NCBI GenBank assembly: GCA_937952975.1
Contig: CALFXX010000129.1
Span: 1-37,645 of the forward strand
From: an uncultured Alcaligenaceae bacterium
GTDB taxonomy: Bacteria > Pseudomonadota > Gammaproteobacteria > Burkholderiales > Burkholderiaceae_B
Direction of reading: 5' to 3'
Length of the DNA stretch: 37,645 bases
In this document: positions 16,046 through 24,668 of the stretch, one piece after another
Layout: each line of letters begins with the position of its first letter
Numbering within the stretch: the stretch's first letter is position 1
The notes under the pieces: model-generated
The model's database searches: none
What the model was told of the DNA's origin: nothing
What the model saw: the letters and a program-made list of their open reading frames with translations, nothing else
Program-made: the position numbers and the translations under genes

Positions 16046-17764
16046 ATGTATCAACCCTCAAGCTTTGACACTGCGCGTTTAAATGAACGCGCCAACCAAC
16101 TCGCCGGCCAAATCCAACGCAATAAAGACGGTTTGCTTAGCGACGATCACCTTAAACCCTTGCGCTTGCAAAACGGCCTGTATATTCAACGCCATGCTCC
16201 GATGCTACGGATCGCAATTGCCTACGGCATGCTCAACAGCGAGCAACTCAGGGCTCTTGGAGAAGTCGCTCGCAAGTACGACCGCGGCTACGGGCACTTG
16301 ACCACGCGTCAAAACATGCAGTTGAACTGGATTTCGCTAGACGACACCCCAAAAGCTCTGCACGATTTGGCGCAAGTGGGGATACATGGCATTCAGTCAA
16401 GCGGCAACTGTTTACGCAACATCACAAGCGATGCGTTAGCGGGCATTGCACCAGACGAAATCCTCGATCCACGCCCCTACGCTGAGCTCTTGCGTCAATG
16501 GAGTACGTTTCACCCTGAGCTGTGCTTTTTACCGCGCAAATTTAAAGTAGCACTGACCGGTACCCCCGAAGATCGCGCACTTGTCCAAATCCATGACATG
16601 GCTTTTGAAGTTGTCGAGGCCTCACCACATGCCGTGTTTCGCGTGCGAGTGGGTGGCGGTTTAGGCCGCACTCCCATCCTAGGTCCGGTCTTGCGTGAGC
16701 GATTGGATTGGTTTGATATGTTGACCTATACCCACGCAGTCATGCGTGTGTATAACGAACTCGGAAGGCGCGACAATCTTACCAAGGCACGCATCAAGAT
16801 TTTGGTACGCAGCGTTGGGATCGAAACATTTCGCGGCATGGTTGAAGCCGAGTGGCAAGACTTACGCTTCGGGCCACATAAACTTGCTCAAGCCGAACTT
16901 GAGCGCGTAAAAAGCGCCTTTGTTGAGCCTGACTGGACAAAAGGACAAGCCCTCGCAACACTTGAAATTGCCGGCAAAGCCAACGACAAAACACAATGGC
17001 AGCGCTGGTTAGCGCGCAATCGCCTGGCACACCGTCAACCCGGCTATGCAGCGATTCTCATCCCCTTAAAAGCACCAGGACGTGCGCCCGGCGACGTCAC
17101 CAGCGACGAAATGGATGCAATCGCAGCCATTGCTGATCGGTTTAGCCAAGGGTTTATTCGCGTCAGTCATACCCAAGATTTTGTGTTGCCCGCGGTGCGT
17201 GAGTCTGATCTGCCAGAGCTGTATGAAGCCTTGCGCGCCTTAAACCTGCATCACGCAGTGGGTGGTCTGATCGGTGCGATGGTGGCTTGTCCTGGCGGAG
17301 ATTTTTGCGCCTTAGCCAACGCTCGCTCGCTTCCGGTTGCAGAGGACATCGCTCAGCGCTTTAGCGCGCTCGATGCCCAAGAAAATATCGGCCCCTTAGA
17401 TTTGCGAATTTCAGGGTGTATGAATAGCTGCGGACATCACCATGTCGGGCATATTGGGATTTTGGGTGTCGATAAAGATGGGGCGGCCTTTTACCAAGTG
17501 CTGCTTGGCGGACACTCAGGGCATGGTGCACCAGCGGCCCTTGGTACCATTATCGGACGCGCCTTTGCCGAAGATGAAGTGGCTGATGCCGTTGAAGAAA
17601 TTATCGACGCCTACCTTGAACAACGTGAACCGGGCGAGACGTTTAGGCAAGCGGTGGCGCGCTTAGGTAAACCCGTGTTTGCGCTAGCCGCAGAAGCCGC
17701 TCGTAAGCCCGAACACAAACCCAAGCGCATGCCCTCAGAAAATCAAAGCGAGACCCTCGCATGA
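16046..17764 (+). CDS. cysI: Sulfite reductase hemoprotein (nitrite/sulfite reductase family)
   Basis: 572 residues. Two ferredoxin-like half repeats and two siroheme/4Fe-4S half domains are in the usual order. Cluster ligands are Cys415 and Cys421 in ACPGGDFC and Cys458 and Cys462 in GCMNSCGHHH; GHLTTRQNMQLNW is the siroheme-contact motif. It reduces sulfite to sulfide in cysteine synthesis; nitrite reduction is possible in this family but DUF934 and CobA next door favour the assimilatory sulfite role. No flavoprotein CysJ gene is present, as is usual for this lineage. The stop overlaps the CobA start (ATGA). Confidence 0.93.
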   Translation: MYQPSSFDTARLNERANQLAGQIQRNKDGLLSDDHLKPLRLQNGLYIQRHAPMLRIAIAYGMLNSEQLRALGEVARKYDRGYGHLTTRQNMQLNWISLDDTPKALHDLAQVGIHGIQSSGNCLRNITSDALAGIAPDEILDPRPYAELLRQWSTFHPELCFLPRKFKVALTGTPEDRALVQIHDMAFEVVEASPHAVFRVRVGGGLGRTPILGPVLRERLDWFDMLTYTHAVMRVYNELGRRDNLTKARIKILVRSVGIETFRGMVEAEWQDLRFGPHKLAQAELERVKSAFVEPDWTKGQALATLEIAGKANDKTQWQRWLARNRLAHRQPGYAAILIPLKAPGRAPGDVTSDEMDAIAAIADRFSQGFIRVSHTQDFVLPAVRESDLPELYEALRALNLHHAVGGLIGAMVACPGGDFCALANARSLPVAEDIAQRFSALDAQENIGPLDLRISGCMNSCGHHHVGHIGILGVDKDGAAFYQVLLGGHSGHGAPAALGTIIGRAFAEDEVADAVEEIIDAYLEQREPGETFRQAVARLGKPVFALAAEAARKPEHKPKRMPSENQSETLA

Positions 17765-18546
17765 AAGTTTGGTTTATCGGTGCAGGGCCTGGCGACCCAG
17801 AGTTAATGACGCGCAAAGCCTGGCGGATACTGAGCCAGGCCGATGTCGTTTTGCATGATGCGTTGATGGATACCGCGGGCATGCAAGAGGCAGCGCCAAA
17901 CGCTCAATGGCTCGAAGTCGGTAAACGCTCGGGACGTCCATCCGTTGAGCAAGCGTTTATCTGCCGAACGCTGGTGGCGCTCGCAAAACGCGGTTTGACC
18001 GTGGTGCGCTTAAAAGGGGGTGACCCTTCGATTTTTGGACGCTTAGCCGAAGAGCTTCAAGTCTGCCGCGCAGAGAATATTGAGATTGAAATCATCCCCG
18101 GAGTCACCGCAGCGTGCGCAGCGGCAGCCGATTTACAAACAAGTTTGACCTTGCGAGGCGAGTCACGCAGTGTGGCCTTTGTGACGCCTCGGCTTGGCAA
18201 GCACGAAACCAACAGGCGTTCGGAATGGTTAGCCGTAGCCTTGGCAGCCCAAACTACCGTGCTCTATATGGCGAGTGCACAAGCAAAAGAAATTTGTAGC
18301 GCCTTGATTGAGGCAGGTAAAGCCAAGCAGACACCTATTTGCATTGTTGAAAACGCCAGCCGTACCGGACAGCGTTTCAAGCACACCTTGTATGAGGTTG
18401 CACAAGACGGCTTACCTACGCTCGAAGGGCCTGTCACCTTGCTGGTAGGGCAAGCATTGTCTTTGGCACAGGTGCAGCAAATATCTTCAACAGCGCGTTC
18501 GCCAAGGCACCGGCCAGCCCTGCCCTCGCAGCATGCTGTTGCCTAA
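17761..18546 (+). CDS. cobA: Uroporphyrinogen-III C-methyltransferase
   Basis: 261 residues. VWFIGAGPGDPELMTRKAW and VVRLKGGDPSIFGR are SUMT signatures for S-adenosylmethionine and substrate binding, and IIPGVTAACAAAADLQTSLT is a third. It makes precorrin-2, the precursor of siroheme. The CysG N-terminal dehydrogenase/ferrochelatase domain is missing, so those steps must be encoded elsewhere. Overlapping cysI by 4 bases links siroheme supply with the siroheme enzyme. The last 25 residues are a low-complexity tail. Confidence 0.93.
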   Translation: MKVWFIGAGPGDPELMTRKAWRILSQADVVLHDALMDTAGMQEAAPNAQWLEVGKRSGRPSVEQAFICRTLVALAKRGLTVVRLKGGDPSIFGRLAEELQVCRAENIEIEIIPGVTAACAAAADLQTSLTLRGESRSVAFVTPRLGKHETNRRSEWLAVALAAQTTVLYMASAQAKEICSALIEAGKAKQTPICIVENASRTGQRFKHTLYEVAQDGLPTLEGPVTLLVGQALSLAQVQQISSTARSPRHRPALPSQHAVA

Positions 18547-18582
18547 ATACCCGATCACCACGCGCAGAAGACAACTATCAAC

Positions 18583-19026
18583 ATGAACACCACACAGAAC
18601 AGCGCTACCCTCTGCATTTTTGATCTGACCGGCCAGCGAATCGCGCAAGCAACAATCTTGGCTTTAGTGCTAGAAACAGATGCTATCTTTAATCGTTCAG
18701 AAACAGGAACAGTCACGACCTATCTACGTGGCGTGCTTGCAAAGCAAGCTACACCGCCAGCAGCAATTGGTATTCGCTTTGAAAAATTTACGGATGGACG
18801 TTCGTATTCGATTGCCTCGCGCTTACGCGAGATCGGGTATCAGGGCGAACTTCACGCCCTGGGTGACATTAATCAAGAGCTCGTTTTCTTGTTGCGCCGC
18901 GTAGGATTTACGCACTTTCATATCCCAGATCCCGGCACCCCTGCGCTAGCATCTGAAGTGCTTGAGCCCTTCAATGGCTATTATCAAGCTGGATCAGATG
19001 GCACACGAGCTCAGTGGCAGGCATAG
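18583..19026 (+). CDS. DUF934 protein of the sulfite-reduction cluster
   Basis: 147 residues. FTDGRSYSIASRLREIGYQGELHALGDINQELVFLLRRVGF (about residues 66-106) is the DUF934 core, seen in other proteobacteria as DGRxYSIAxLLR...GELRAxGDVLxDQ. The family has no proven biochemistry but sits with cysI and other sulfate-assimilation genes and is thought to help sulfite reductase. Here it is more divergent than usual (IN at the place of VL, EL for DQ). It starts 36 bases after cobA. Confidence 0.85.
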   Translation: MNTTQNSATLCIFDLTGQRIAQATILALVLETDAIFNRSETGTVTTYLRGVLAKQATPPAAIGIRFEKFTDGRSYSIASRLREIGYQGELHALGDINQELVFLLRRVGFTHFHIPDPGTPALASEVLEPFNGYYQAGSDGTRAQWQA

Positions 19027-19132
19027 GCAAAATCGAAGCCCTTGCAGTATCCGCAATCAGGGTCATGGCGTACAGCATGCAGCCTAGCGCCACTGCTCGA
19101 AAAAAATACTGTTGAAAAGATTTTGCTTGCAT
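18971..19132 (-). pseudogene. Signal-peptide remnant, probably of a Bug receptor gene
   Basis: A 53-codon frame not counted among longer frames: starts ATG at 19132 behind AAGGTGGG at a good distance. Residues 1-32 are a textbook Sec signal peptide (KSFQQYFFR, then AVALGCMLYAMTLI, then ADTARA). After this the frame runs antisense into the 3' end of the DUF934 gene and stops at 18971 with no domain. The natural reading is that the mature part was deleted and the signal peptide and its leader stayed. A small secreted peptide is the alternative. The parent family is a guess from the many Bug genes around it. Confidence 0.45.
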
Positions 19133-19151
19133 GATGACCCACCTTGAATCA

Positions 19152-19183
19152 CTTGAACTTCTCTCGGTGTGAGAGCGTTCAAG
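19152..19183. other. Large hairpin/operator-like inverted repeat
   Basis: CTTGAAC (19152-19158) and CTCTC (19161-19165) pair with GAGAG (19171-19175) and GTTCAAG (19177-19183) around loop GGTGT: 12 pairs with a 2/1 internal bulge. It has no T-run on either side, so it could be an operator, an mRNA leader structure of the remnant frame at 19132, or a weak terminator for the cysI cluster. Confidence 0.55.
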
Positions 19184-19226
19184 AACAGATACAAGCGTAA
19201 CGGTTCACAACGCAAGACAAAACAAC

Positions 19227-19262
19227 TATATTCTCATTTGAATATAACTTATAAGGTTATAT
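19227..19262 (+). promoter_or_regulatory. Two overlapping palindromes upstream of the amidase gene
   Basis: TATATTC-N6-GAATATA (19227-19246) and ATATAAC-N7-GTTATAT (19242-19262) share five bases and end 41 bases before the amidase ATG. Both are fully symmetrical in their 7-base arms. The region is AT-rich compared with the genes and probably holds the promoter and operator of the amidase-dioxygenase transcript. No regulator gene is adjacent. Confidence 0.6.
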
Positions 19263-19303
19263 CTAAACCACGCGACTTAATCTGATCCTCAGGAGTTTTA
19301 GTC

Positions 19304-20728
19304 ATGGCCAATTTTGAAGACTTAGATCTTGTCGGTGTTGCACAAGGTATCGCCGCTAAAAAATTTAGCTCGTACGAAATTACCGCCTGGTCCTTAAACA
19401 GGCTTGAGACGATCGGCCGCAACTACAACGCTGTTTTTCGCATTGACCACGACCAAGCGCTCGCGCGCTCAAAACAACTGGATGAGCAACAAGCAAAGGG
19501 GCAAAAACTTGCGCCACTGCATGGCGTTCCACTTGCTCATAAAGATCTGCTCGAGGTCGCTGGCCTTGAGATGCATGTCGGCTCAAAAATACTACGAGGC
19601 AACATCCCAAGTAATCATGCATGGGTGATCCATACGCTTGAGGCTGCGGGCCAGGTCAATTTGGGCGCGCTGCACATGGCAGAGTTCGCGATGAGCCCCA
19701 CGGGCTTTAACGCGCACTATGGCCACGGTTTAAACCCCTGGAATCCAACCTATGCTTGTGGTGGGTCCTCAAGCGGCTCTGGCATTGCAGTGGCCGCTCG
19801 CTTAATCTTCGGTTCGTTAGGCAGCGACACCGGCGGCTCGATCAGGCACCCAGCGGCAATGTGCGGCATAACCGGCATCAAGCCCACTGCAGGACGCGTC
19901 AGTTTCGAAGGCGTCTTTCCGTTATCGCACACCTTGGATTGCGTCGGGCCGTTGGCGCAAACTGCCCGCGACTGTGCCCGGATCCTGACGCACATCAGCC
20001 AGCCAAATGCGAAGGACCCGTGGTGCACACCCCGCGCAAATGAAGATTATGAGGCAACATTAGATGGCAATATTAAGGGGCTGCGTATTGGTGTGCCCAC
20101 TGCCTACTACCGCGAGAACCTTGACGCTGAGGTCGCGGGCGCCTTACAAACCAGCCTAGAGGTTTTAAAGGCACGGGGTGCGTTACTGGTCGACGTACAG
20201 GTACCCGACATGGCGAAGATTCACGAGATGACAGCCATCGTACTCACTGTTGAGGCCGCCACCGTGCACCATCGTTGGATGAACACCCGCCGAGATGAAT
20301 ACGGTTCACAGGTGCTTGCGCGTACGGCCGCAGGCTTCACACACAGTGGCATCACCTACCGCGAAGCGCTTGACGCTCGGCAAGCCTTGATCCAAAGCTA
20401 TCTTGACACCTGTTTTGCCAACTGTGATGTTGTACATATCCCCACCTTAATGGTTCAAACGCCCAGCATCGCTTCAACTACGACGGGTACGCTTGACGAA
20501 GTGTTGCAATCCATCAGCGGCTTCACCTACGCGAACCGTGCAATTAATTACCTTGGATTTCCGTCGATGAGTGTGCCGGCCGGACAGTCAAGTAGCAAGA
20601 TGCCGCTGGCGTTTCAGCTGGTGGGTCGACACTTTGAGGAGGCTAAACTGCTTAAAGTCGCCGATGCGTTTCAACGCGATACCAATTGGCATCGCCTTAA
20701 ACCAACGCTGTCCACGGCCTCGTTCTAA
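19304..20728 (+). CDS. Amidase-signature-family hydrolase
   Basis: 474 residues. The Ser-cisSer-Lys triad is visible: Lys80 in AHKDLLEVAG, Ser155 in CGGSSSGSG (152-160), Ser179 in GSDTGGSIRHPAA, with the 24-residue spacing between the serines found in malonamidase. Family members hydrolyse amides or act as GatA; the lack of gatB/gatC and the catabolic neighbours argue against transamidation of tRNA. An AGGAG ribosome site (about 19291) precedes the ATG. It is followed after 24 bases by the TauD-type dioxygenase, so an amide may be hydrolysed and then oxidised. Confidence 0.9.
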   Translation: MANFEDLDLVGVAQGIAAKKFSSYEITAWSLNRLETIGRNYNAVFRIDHDQALARSKQLDEQQAKGQKLAPLHGVPLAHKDLLEVAGLEMHVGSKILRGNIPSNHAWVIHTLEAAGQVNLGALHMAEFAMSPTGFNAHYGHGLNPWNPTYACGGSSSGSGIAVAARLIFGSLGSDTGGSIRHPAAMCGITGIKPTAGRVSFEGVFPLSHTLDCVGPLAQTARDCARILTHISQPNAKDPWCTPRANEDYEATLDGNIKGLRIGVPTAYYRENLDAEVAGALQTSLEVLKARGALLVDVQVPDMAKIHEMTAIVLTVEAATVHHRWMNTRRDEYGSQVLARTAAGFTHSGITYREALDARQALIQSYLDTCFANCDVVHIPTLMVQTPSIASTTTGTLDEVLQSISGFTYANRAINYLGFPSMSVPAGQSSSKMPLAFQLVGRHFEEAKLLKVADAFQRDTNWHRLKPTLSTASF

Positions 20729-20752
20729 CGTGCTAAGCCCGAGAGACTCATC

Positions 20753-21658
20753 ATGAACATCACCTCGACGCAAAAAGTCTTAGGAGCGCAAGTCCAAGGT
20801 CTGGACCTGAGCCTCGCGCTCACCGAAGCGCAAAAGGATCGCTTGATGCTGGCGCTCGGTACGCATGGTGTGTTGGAGTTTCCTAACCAAACACTGACAA
20901 CCGCTCAGCTCAAAGCCTTCAGTGAGCGCTTTGGCGAACTCTATGTGAGCCCTGGCGGGCGCGCACAAGCCGAAGGATTTCCTGAGGTGATGATTTTGTC
21001 GAATATGGTGCAAGATGGCAAACCTTTAGGGTTAAAGGATGCGGGGCAATCCTGGCACACCGACATGTCTTACTCAAACATGATCGCCTTCGCCAATGTG
21101 CTGCATGGCACCGTGATCCCGCAACGCGAGGGTAAACCGCTAGGCGCGACACAGTTTCGCAACACCCGTGCCGTTTACAACGACATCCCACCAGAGCTCA
21201 AAGCGCGGCTCGCACACACAACAATCACACATGATTTCAATAAATTTTGGGACATGATGCGCAGCCGCCCTGGCAGCACTCGGCCGGCGCTCAGTGAAGA
21301 AGAAAAAAGCAAACGCCCTCCGGCCATTCATCCCACTTTTTTGACACACCCGATCAGTCGTGAAAAGGTGCTGTATGCCAACCCAGGCTATGCCATGAAA
21401 ATCAACGAACTCAGCCCACAAGAGAGCGACGAGATCCTTGACTACCTTTTTGAATTGCAAATGCAAGACAAGTATCTTTATACCTATCAGTGGAAAAAGG
21501 ATTCGCTATTAATGTGGGACAACATCGGCACCATGCATAACGCAGTCGCCGACTACGGCCCGGAGGAACACCGCTACATCAGGCGCTGTCAGGTCATGGC
21601 TACTCTTTTTTATGGTTCACAAGGCACCAGTGACCCGATATTTTTCAAAGCAGCTTGA
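20753..21658 (+). CDS. TauD/TfdA-family 2-oxoglutarate-dependent dioxygenase
   Basis: 301 residues. The iron ligands are His102 and Asp104 (SWHTDMSYS) and His262 (GTMHNAV), with the 2-oxoglutarate-binding arginine in YIRRCQV. The enzyme would use oxygen and 2-oxoglutarate to hydroxylate or cleave a small acid. TauD itself works on taurine and TfdA on 2,4-D; the substrate here is unknown. It follows the amidase closely and is followed by a Bug gene after 69 bases. Confidence 0.9.
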   Translation: MNITSTQKVLGAQVQGLDLSLALTEAQKDRLMLALGTHGVLEFPNQTLTTAQLKAFSERFGELYVSPGGRAQAEGFPEVMILSNMVQDGKPLGLKDAGQSWHTDMSYSNMIAFANVLHGTVIPQREGKPLGATQFRNTRAVYNDIPPELKARLAHTTITHDFNKFWDMMRSRPGSTRPALSEEEKSKRPPAIHPTFLTHPISREKVLYANPGYAMKINELSPQESDEILDYLFELQMQDKYLYTYQWKKDSLLMWDNIGTMHNAVADYGPEEHRYIRRCQVMATLFYGSQGTSDPIFFKAA

Positions 21659-21727
21659 CTGTAGTTTTACGAAATTATCTGATTTCAGTTTGAGCAGACA
21701 CGCCAACTCTTTAACGTTGCATCACTT

Positions 21728-22714
21728 ATGACCTTTTTACGCATTGCGCGACGCGTCTTGTCACAGTTCACTTTATGCGCAATCGCTGCGCCCTGCTTCG
21801 CGCAGTCAACAACAGTTAGCTACCCCACGCGTGCTGTGCGCCTCCTCATCGCCTATACCCCCGGTGGCGCCACCGATATTGTTGGGCGACTGCTTGCGCA
21901 AGAACTTTCGCTGCAACTCGGGCAAGCAGTGGTCGTCGAAAATCGTGCCGGCGGGGGAACGCTGTTGGCGACCGAGACCTTACGCAAGGCCGCACCCGAT
22001 GGTTACACCCTGCTGTTCGGTACAAACGCGTTTGTGATTACGCCTTTACTGCACGACGCCCCGACCTACGACCCAGTCAAAGACTTTGAGCCGGTGGGCC
22101 TCACAACGATTCAGCCTTTAGGGCTTTTAGTTGCGCCACAAACACAACTCGACACGACTGAAAAACTCATTGCTTACGCCAAACAGCATCCAGGCAAAGT
22201 TAACTTTGCCTCGTCAAGCAACGGAACCGCACAACATCTTGCGGGCGAAGCGTTTCGTGTCGCTGCCAATATTGATATCGTGCATGTCGCCTACAAAGGC
22301 GCGAGCCCCGCGCTCATCGATTTGCTTGCGGGCCGCGTTGATATGATGTTTACCTCGCTGGTCGGCAATATGGAACACGTCAAGGAGGGTCGACTACTGT
22401 TATTAGCCACCACCGGAAGCAAGCCCACTCAAGCCACACCCACGATCCCGACAGTGTCTCAGGCTGGGCTACCAGGTTTTGAAGCCTACACCTGGCAAGG
22501 CGTGATCGCGCCGGGCGGCACACCCAAGCCCATCATCAAACAGCTCAATGCAGCGGTCATCAAAGCAGCACAGGCGCCAAAGATTGTCGAAACACTCGCC
22601 GCACAGGGCATGGAGGTCAAGACCTCAACGCCCGAAGAAATGCGAGCGCTGTGGACTAAAGACAGCGCACAATACAAAACTCTTTTGCAGCGCACCAAAA
22701 CAAGCATTCAATAG
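21728..22714 (+). CDS. Bug/TctC-family receptor 3
   Basis: 328 residues; a signal peptide of about 26 residues ends APCFAQ. The ligand turn reads PGGATD (45-50), Gly to Ala relative to the usual GGGTD. IVHVAYKGASPALIDLLAGRVDMMF and WQGVIAPGGTPKPII are family blocks. It follows the dioxygenase on the same strand, probably co-transcribed, which suggests that it scouts the substrate or product of the amidase/dioxygenase pair. Confidence 0.92.
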   Translation: MTFLRIARRVLSQFTLCAIAAPCFAQSTTVSYPTRAVRLLIAYTPGGATDIVGRLLAQELSLQLGQAVVVENRAGGGTLLATETLRKAAPDGYTLLFGTNAFVITPLLHDAPTYDPVKDFEPVGLTTIQPLGLLVAPQTQLDTTEKLIAYAKQHPGKVNFASSSNGTAQHLAGEAFRVAANIDIVHVAYKGASPALIDLLAGRVDMMFTSLVGNMEHVKEGRLLLLATTGSKPTQATPTIPTVSQAGLPGFEAYTWQGVIAPGGTPKPIIKQLNAAVIKAAQAPKIVETLAAQGMEVKTSTPEEMRALWTKDSAQYKTLLQRTKTSIQ

Positions 22715-22804
22715 GTCGTTACTCGAATAACGTTTAACCTGTTGCGTCAGGGCGCCGTTCGAATAATTTTTAGCCTATGATTGCTTCACTTACACGGAGA
22801 CCAT

Positions 22805-23386
22805 ATGGCAACCTTTACTTCAAAACGTTTTACCCAGCTCACCCTTGACACCGTTGCGCCCGAAGCGCGAGACCTTGCAGACGACATCTTAAAGATTTCA
22901 AGCGTTGGATTGGCGGGCCCCTATAACGTCATGTTGCGCAGCCCAGTGTTTGCCGATCGCATGAAAAAAATGCTCGACTATCTGCGCTGGAACTCTTCAA
23001 TCCCAATGCGCTTAAGCGAGTTGGCGATTTTGATTCAAGCGCGCATCTGGAAATCTCAGGTTGAGTGGCATGCGCATTACCCGATTGCCTTGCGCGAAGG
23101 CTTGCCAGCACACGTTGCGGATGACATCAAAGCAGGAATTCGTCCACGCAATATGCAACCTGACGAAGCTGCGGTCTATGACGTCTGTACCACGATGACT
23201 GAAAACCATGAGATCAGCGATGAGTTATTTAACAGCGCGAAAGCCATCCTGGGTGAACAGCAAATCGTCGACGTGATTGCCGTCACCGGTACCTATGTCA
23301 CGATTGCGATGCTGCTCAGCTTAGGCGAAGAGCCGGTTCCAGTTGGCAAACCTTTACCCTTCCCTGAAAAAGCTCGCTCAGCTTAA
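22805..23386 (+). CDS. Carboxymuconolactone-decarboxylase-like protein
   Basis: 193 residues of the AhpD/CMD alpha-helical fold: NSSIPMRLSELAILIQARIWKSQVEWHAHYPIALREGL carries the EWxxHxxxA stretch typical of the CMD branch. The CxxC pair of AhpD peroxidase proteins is absent, so a peroxidase role is unlikely. The start is set at ATG 22805, behind GGAG (22796-22799), and not at an in-frame TTG 24 bases earlier. Substrate unknown; possibly decarboxylates or isomerises a lactone acid. Confidence 0.85.
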   Translation: MATFTSKRFTQLTLDTVAPEARDLADDILKISSVGLAGPYNVMLRSPVFADRMKKMLDYLRWNSSIPMRLSELAILIQARIWKSQVEWHAHYPIALREGLPAHVADDIKAGIRPRNMQPDEAAVYDVCTTMTENHEISDELFNSAKAILGEQQIVDVIAVTGTYVTIAMLLSLGEEPVPVGKPLPFPEKARSA

Positions 23387-23450
23387 GCTGGTTACGTATT
23401 GAGATCTAAAACGTCGGCCAAGACGCACGAGTGTTTGGGCCGACAATGTT

Positions 23451-23495
23451 AGGTCACTGCCAACGAGGTCATTGCCAACGAGGTCATTACCGCTC
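23451..23495. repeat. 15-bp tandem repeat between two genes
   Basis: aggtcactgccaacg (23451-23465) and aggtcattgccaacg (23466-23480) differ at one base and are followed by a decayed third unit. A 7-bp inverted repeat GTCGGCC/GGCCGAC (23413-23444) lies just before it. It occupies the spacer between the CMD-like gene and Bug receptor 4. Confidence 0.75.
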
Positions 23496-23587
23496 TGTTG
23501 TTCAATCACAAGGCGCTTACATCTCTGCCCTGAACGGCGAGGCTTTACGCACATACCAATAAAAATAACCAACGACGAGGCTGCAAC

Positions 23588-24598
23588 ATGATTTCAAATC
23601 GTTTAACGAAATATCTTTCAGCACTTGTTTCAACGCTAGGGATCACCACAGCTGCTTTGTACTCAGGCTGCACGCTCGCGCAAGCGACGGATGGCCAAGC
23701 GTATCCCACCAGACCGGTAACCGTTATTGTGCCGTTTCCTCCCGGCGGAGGTACCGACATCGGCGCGCGCTTGGTCGCTCAGAAACTCTCGCTGAAGTGG
23801 GGCCAGTCAGTTGTCGTTGAAAACCGCGGTGGCGCAGCAGGCTTATTGGGCGCAGATGCTGTGGCGAAGGCAAAGCCTGACGGCTATACACTGTTGGTGG
23901 GTAACGTTGGCACCCAATCGGTGAACCCAGCGCTCTACGCCAAAATGCCGTACAACCCAGACACGGCGTTTGAACCCATCACCATGATTGCAGAGTTGCC
24001 GCTGGTGTTATTGGTGACGCCGTCTTTGCCTTACCAATCTGTACAAGAGTTAGTCGCGGCCGCAAAAGCCGAGCCCGGCAAAATCAGTTACGCCAGTTCT
24101 GGAGCCGGTGGCGCACCACATCTGGCAGCCGAAATTCTTAAAAGCTCAGCCGGTATCGATTTGTTGCACGTGCCTTACAAAGGTGGCGGTCCGGCTGTCG
24201 CCGATTTAATGGCGGGGCACGTTAACCTTTTGTTCGCGACCGTGCTTGAAGGCAGCGGTGCAGTGCGCTCGGGCAAACTGCGCGGTCTAGCCGTCAGCAG
24301 CGCGACCCGTTCGCTAGCGCTGCCTGAACTACCAACTGTTGCCGAAAGCGGCGTACCTGGGTTTGACACCGGCTCTTGGATTGGGATGCTTGCCCCCGCG
24401 GGCACAGCCCAAGCGATCATTCAAAAAATAGCCGCAGACATCAGAGCCGTACTGTCACAAGACGACACGCGTGACACCTTGATCAAACAAGGTGCGACGC
24501 CTTTGATCATGACAACCGAGCAATTCACTGCCCGTATCAATCTTGATCGCAAACGCTATGGCGAAGTCATCAAGACGAGTGGAATCAAAGCGGATTGA
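23588..24598 (+). CDS. Bug/TctC-family receptor 4
   Basis: 336 residues; about 32 residues of signal peptide ending CTLAQ, with a Cys28 that does not fit a lipobox well (Tyr at -3). The turn is the standard PGGGTD (52-57). NRGGAAGLLGADAVAKAKPDGYTLL and LLHVPYKGGGPAVADLMAGHVNLLF are typical. It has a 201-base upstream gap and converges with the mandelate-racemase-like gene, so it may be its own transcription unit. Confidence 0.93.
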   Translation: MISNRLTKYLSALVSTLGITTAALYSGCTLAQATDGQAYPTRPVTVIVPFPPGGGTDIGARLVAQKLSLKWGQSVVVENRGGAAGLLGADAVAKAKPDGYTLLVGNVGTQSVNPALYAKMPYNPDTAFEPITMIAELPLVLLVTPSLPYQSVQELVAAAKAEPGKISYASSGAGGAPHLAAEILKSSAGIDLLHVPYKGGGPAVADLMAGHVNLLFATVLEGSGAVRSGKLRGLAVSSATRSLALPELPTVAESGVPGFDTGSWIGMLAPAGTAQAIIQKIAADIRAVLSQDDTRDTLIKQGATPLIMTTEQFTARINLDRKRYGEVIKTSGIKAD

Positions 24599-24668
24599 CA
24601 GTCAGCACGCTCCACACTGACGCGTTGAGCGCCAGGCACACAGAACCTAGTCGCTCAAGGGCCGACTG

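Noticed and set aside
23378..23572. 64-residue minus-strand frame with NDLVG repeat
   Set aside because: The repeat comes from the 15-bp DNA repeat; it overlaps the CMD-like gene end, and has no domain or good ribosome site.
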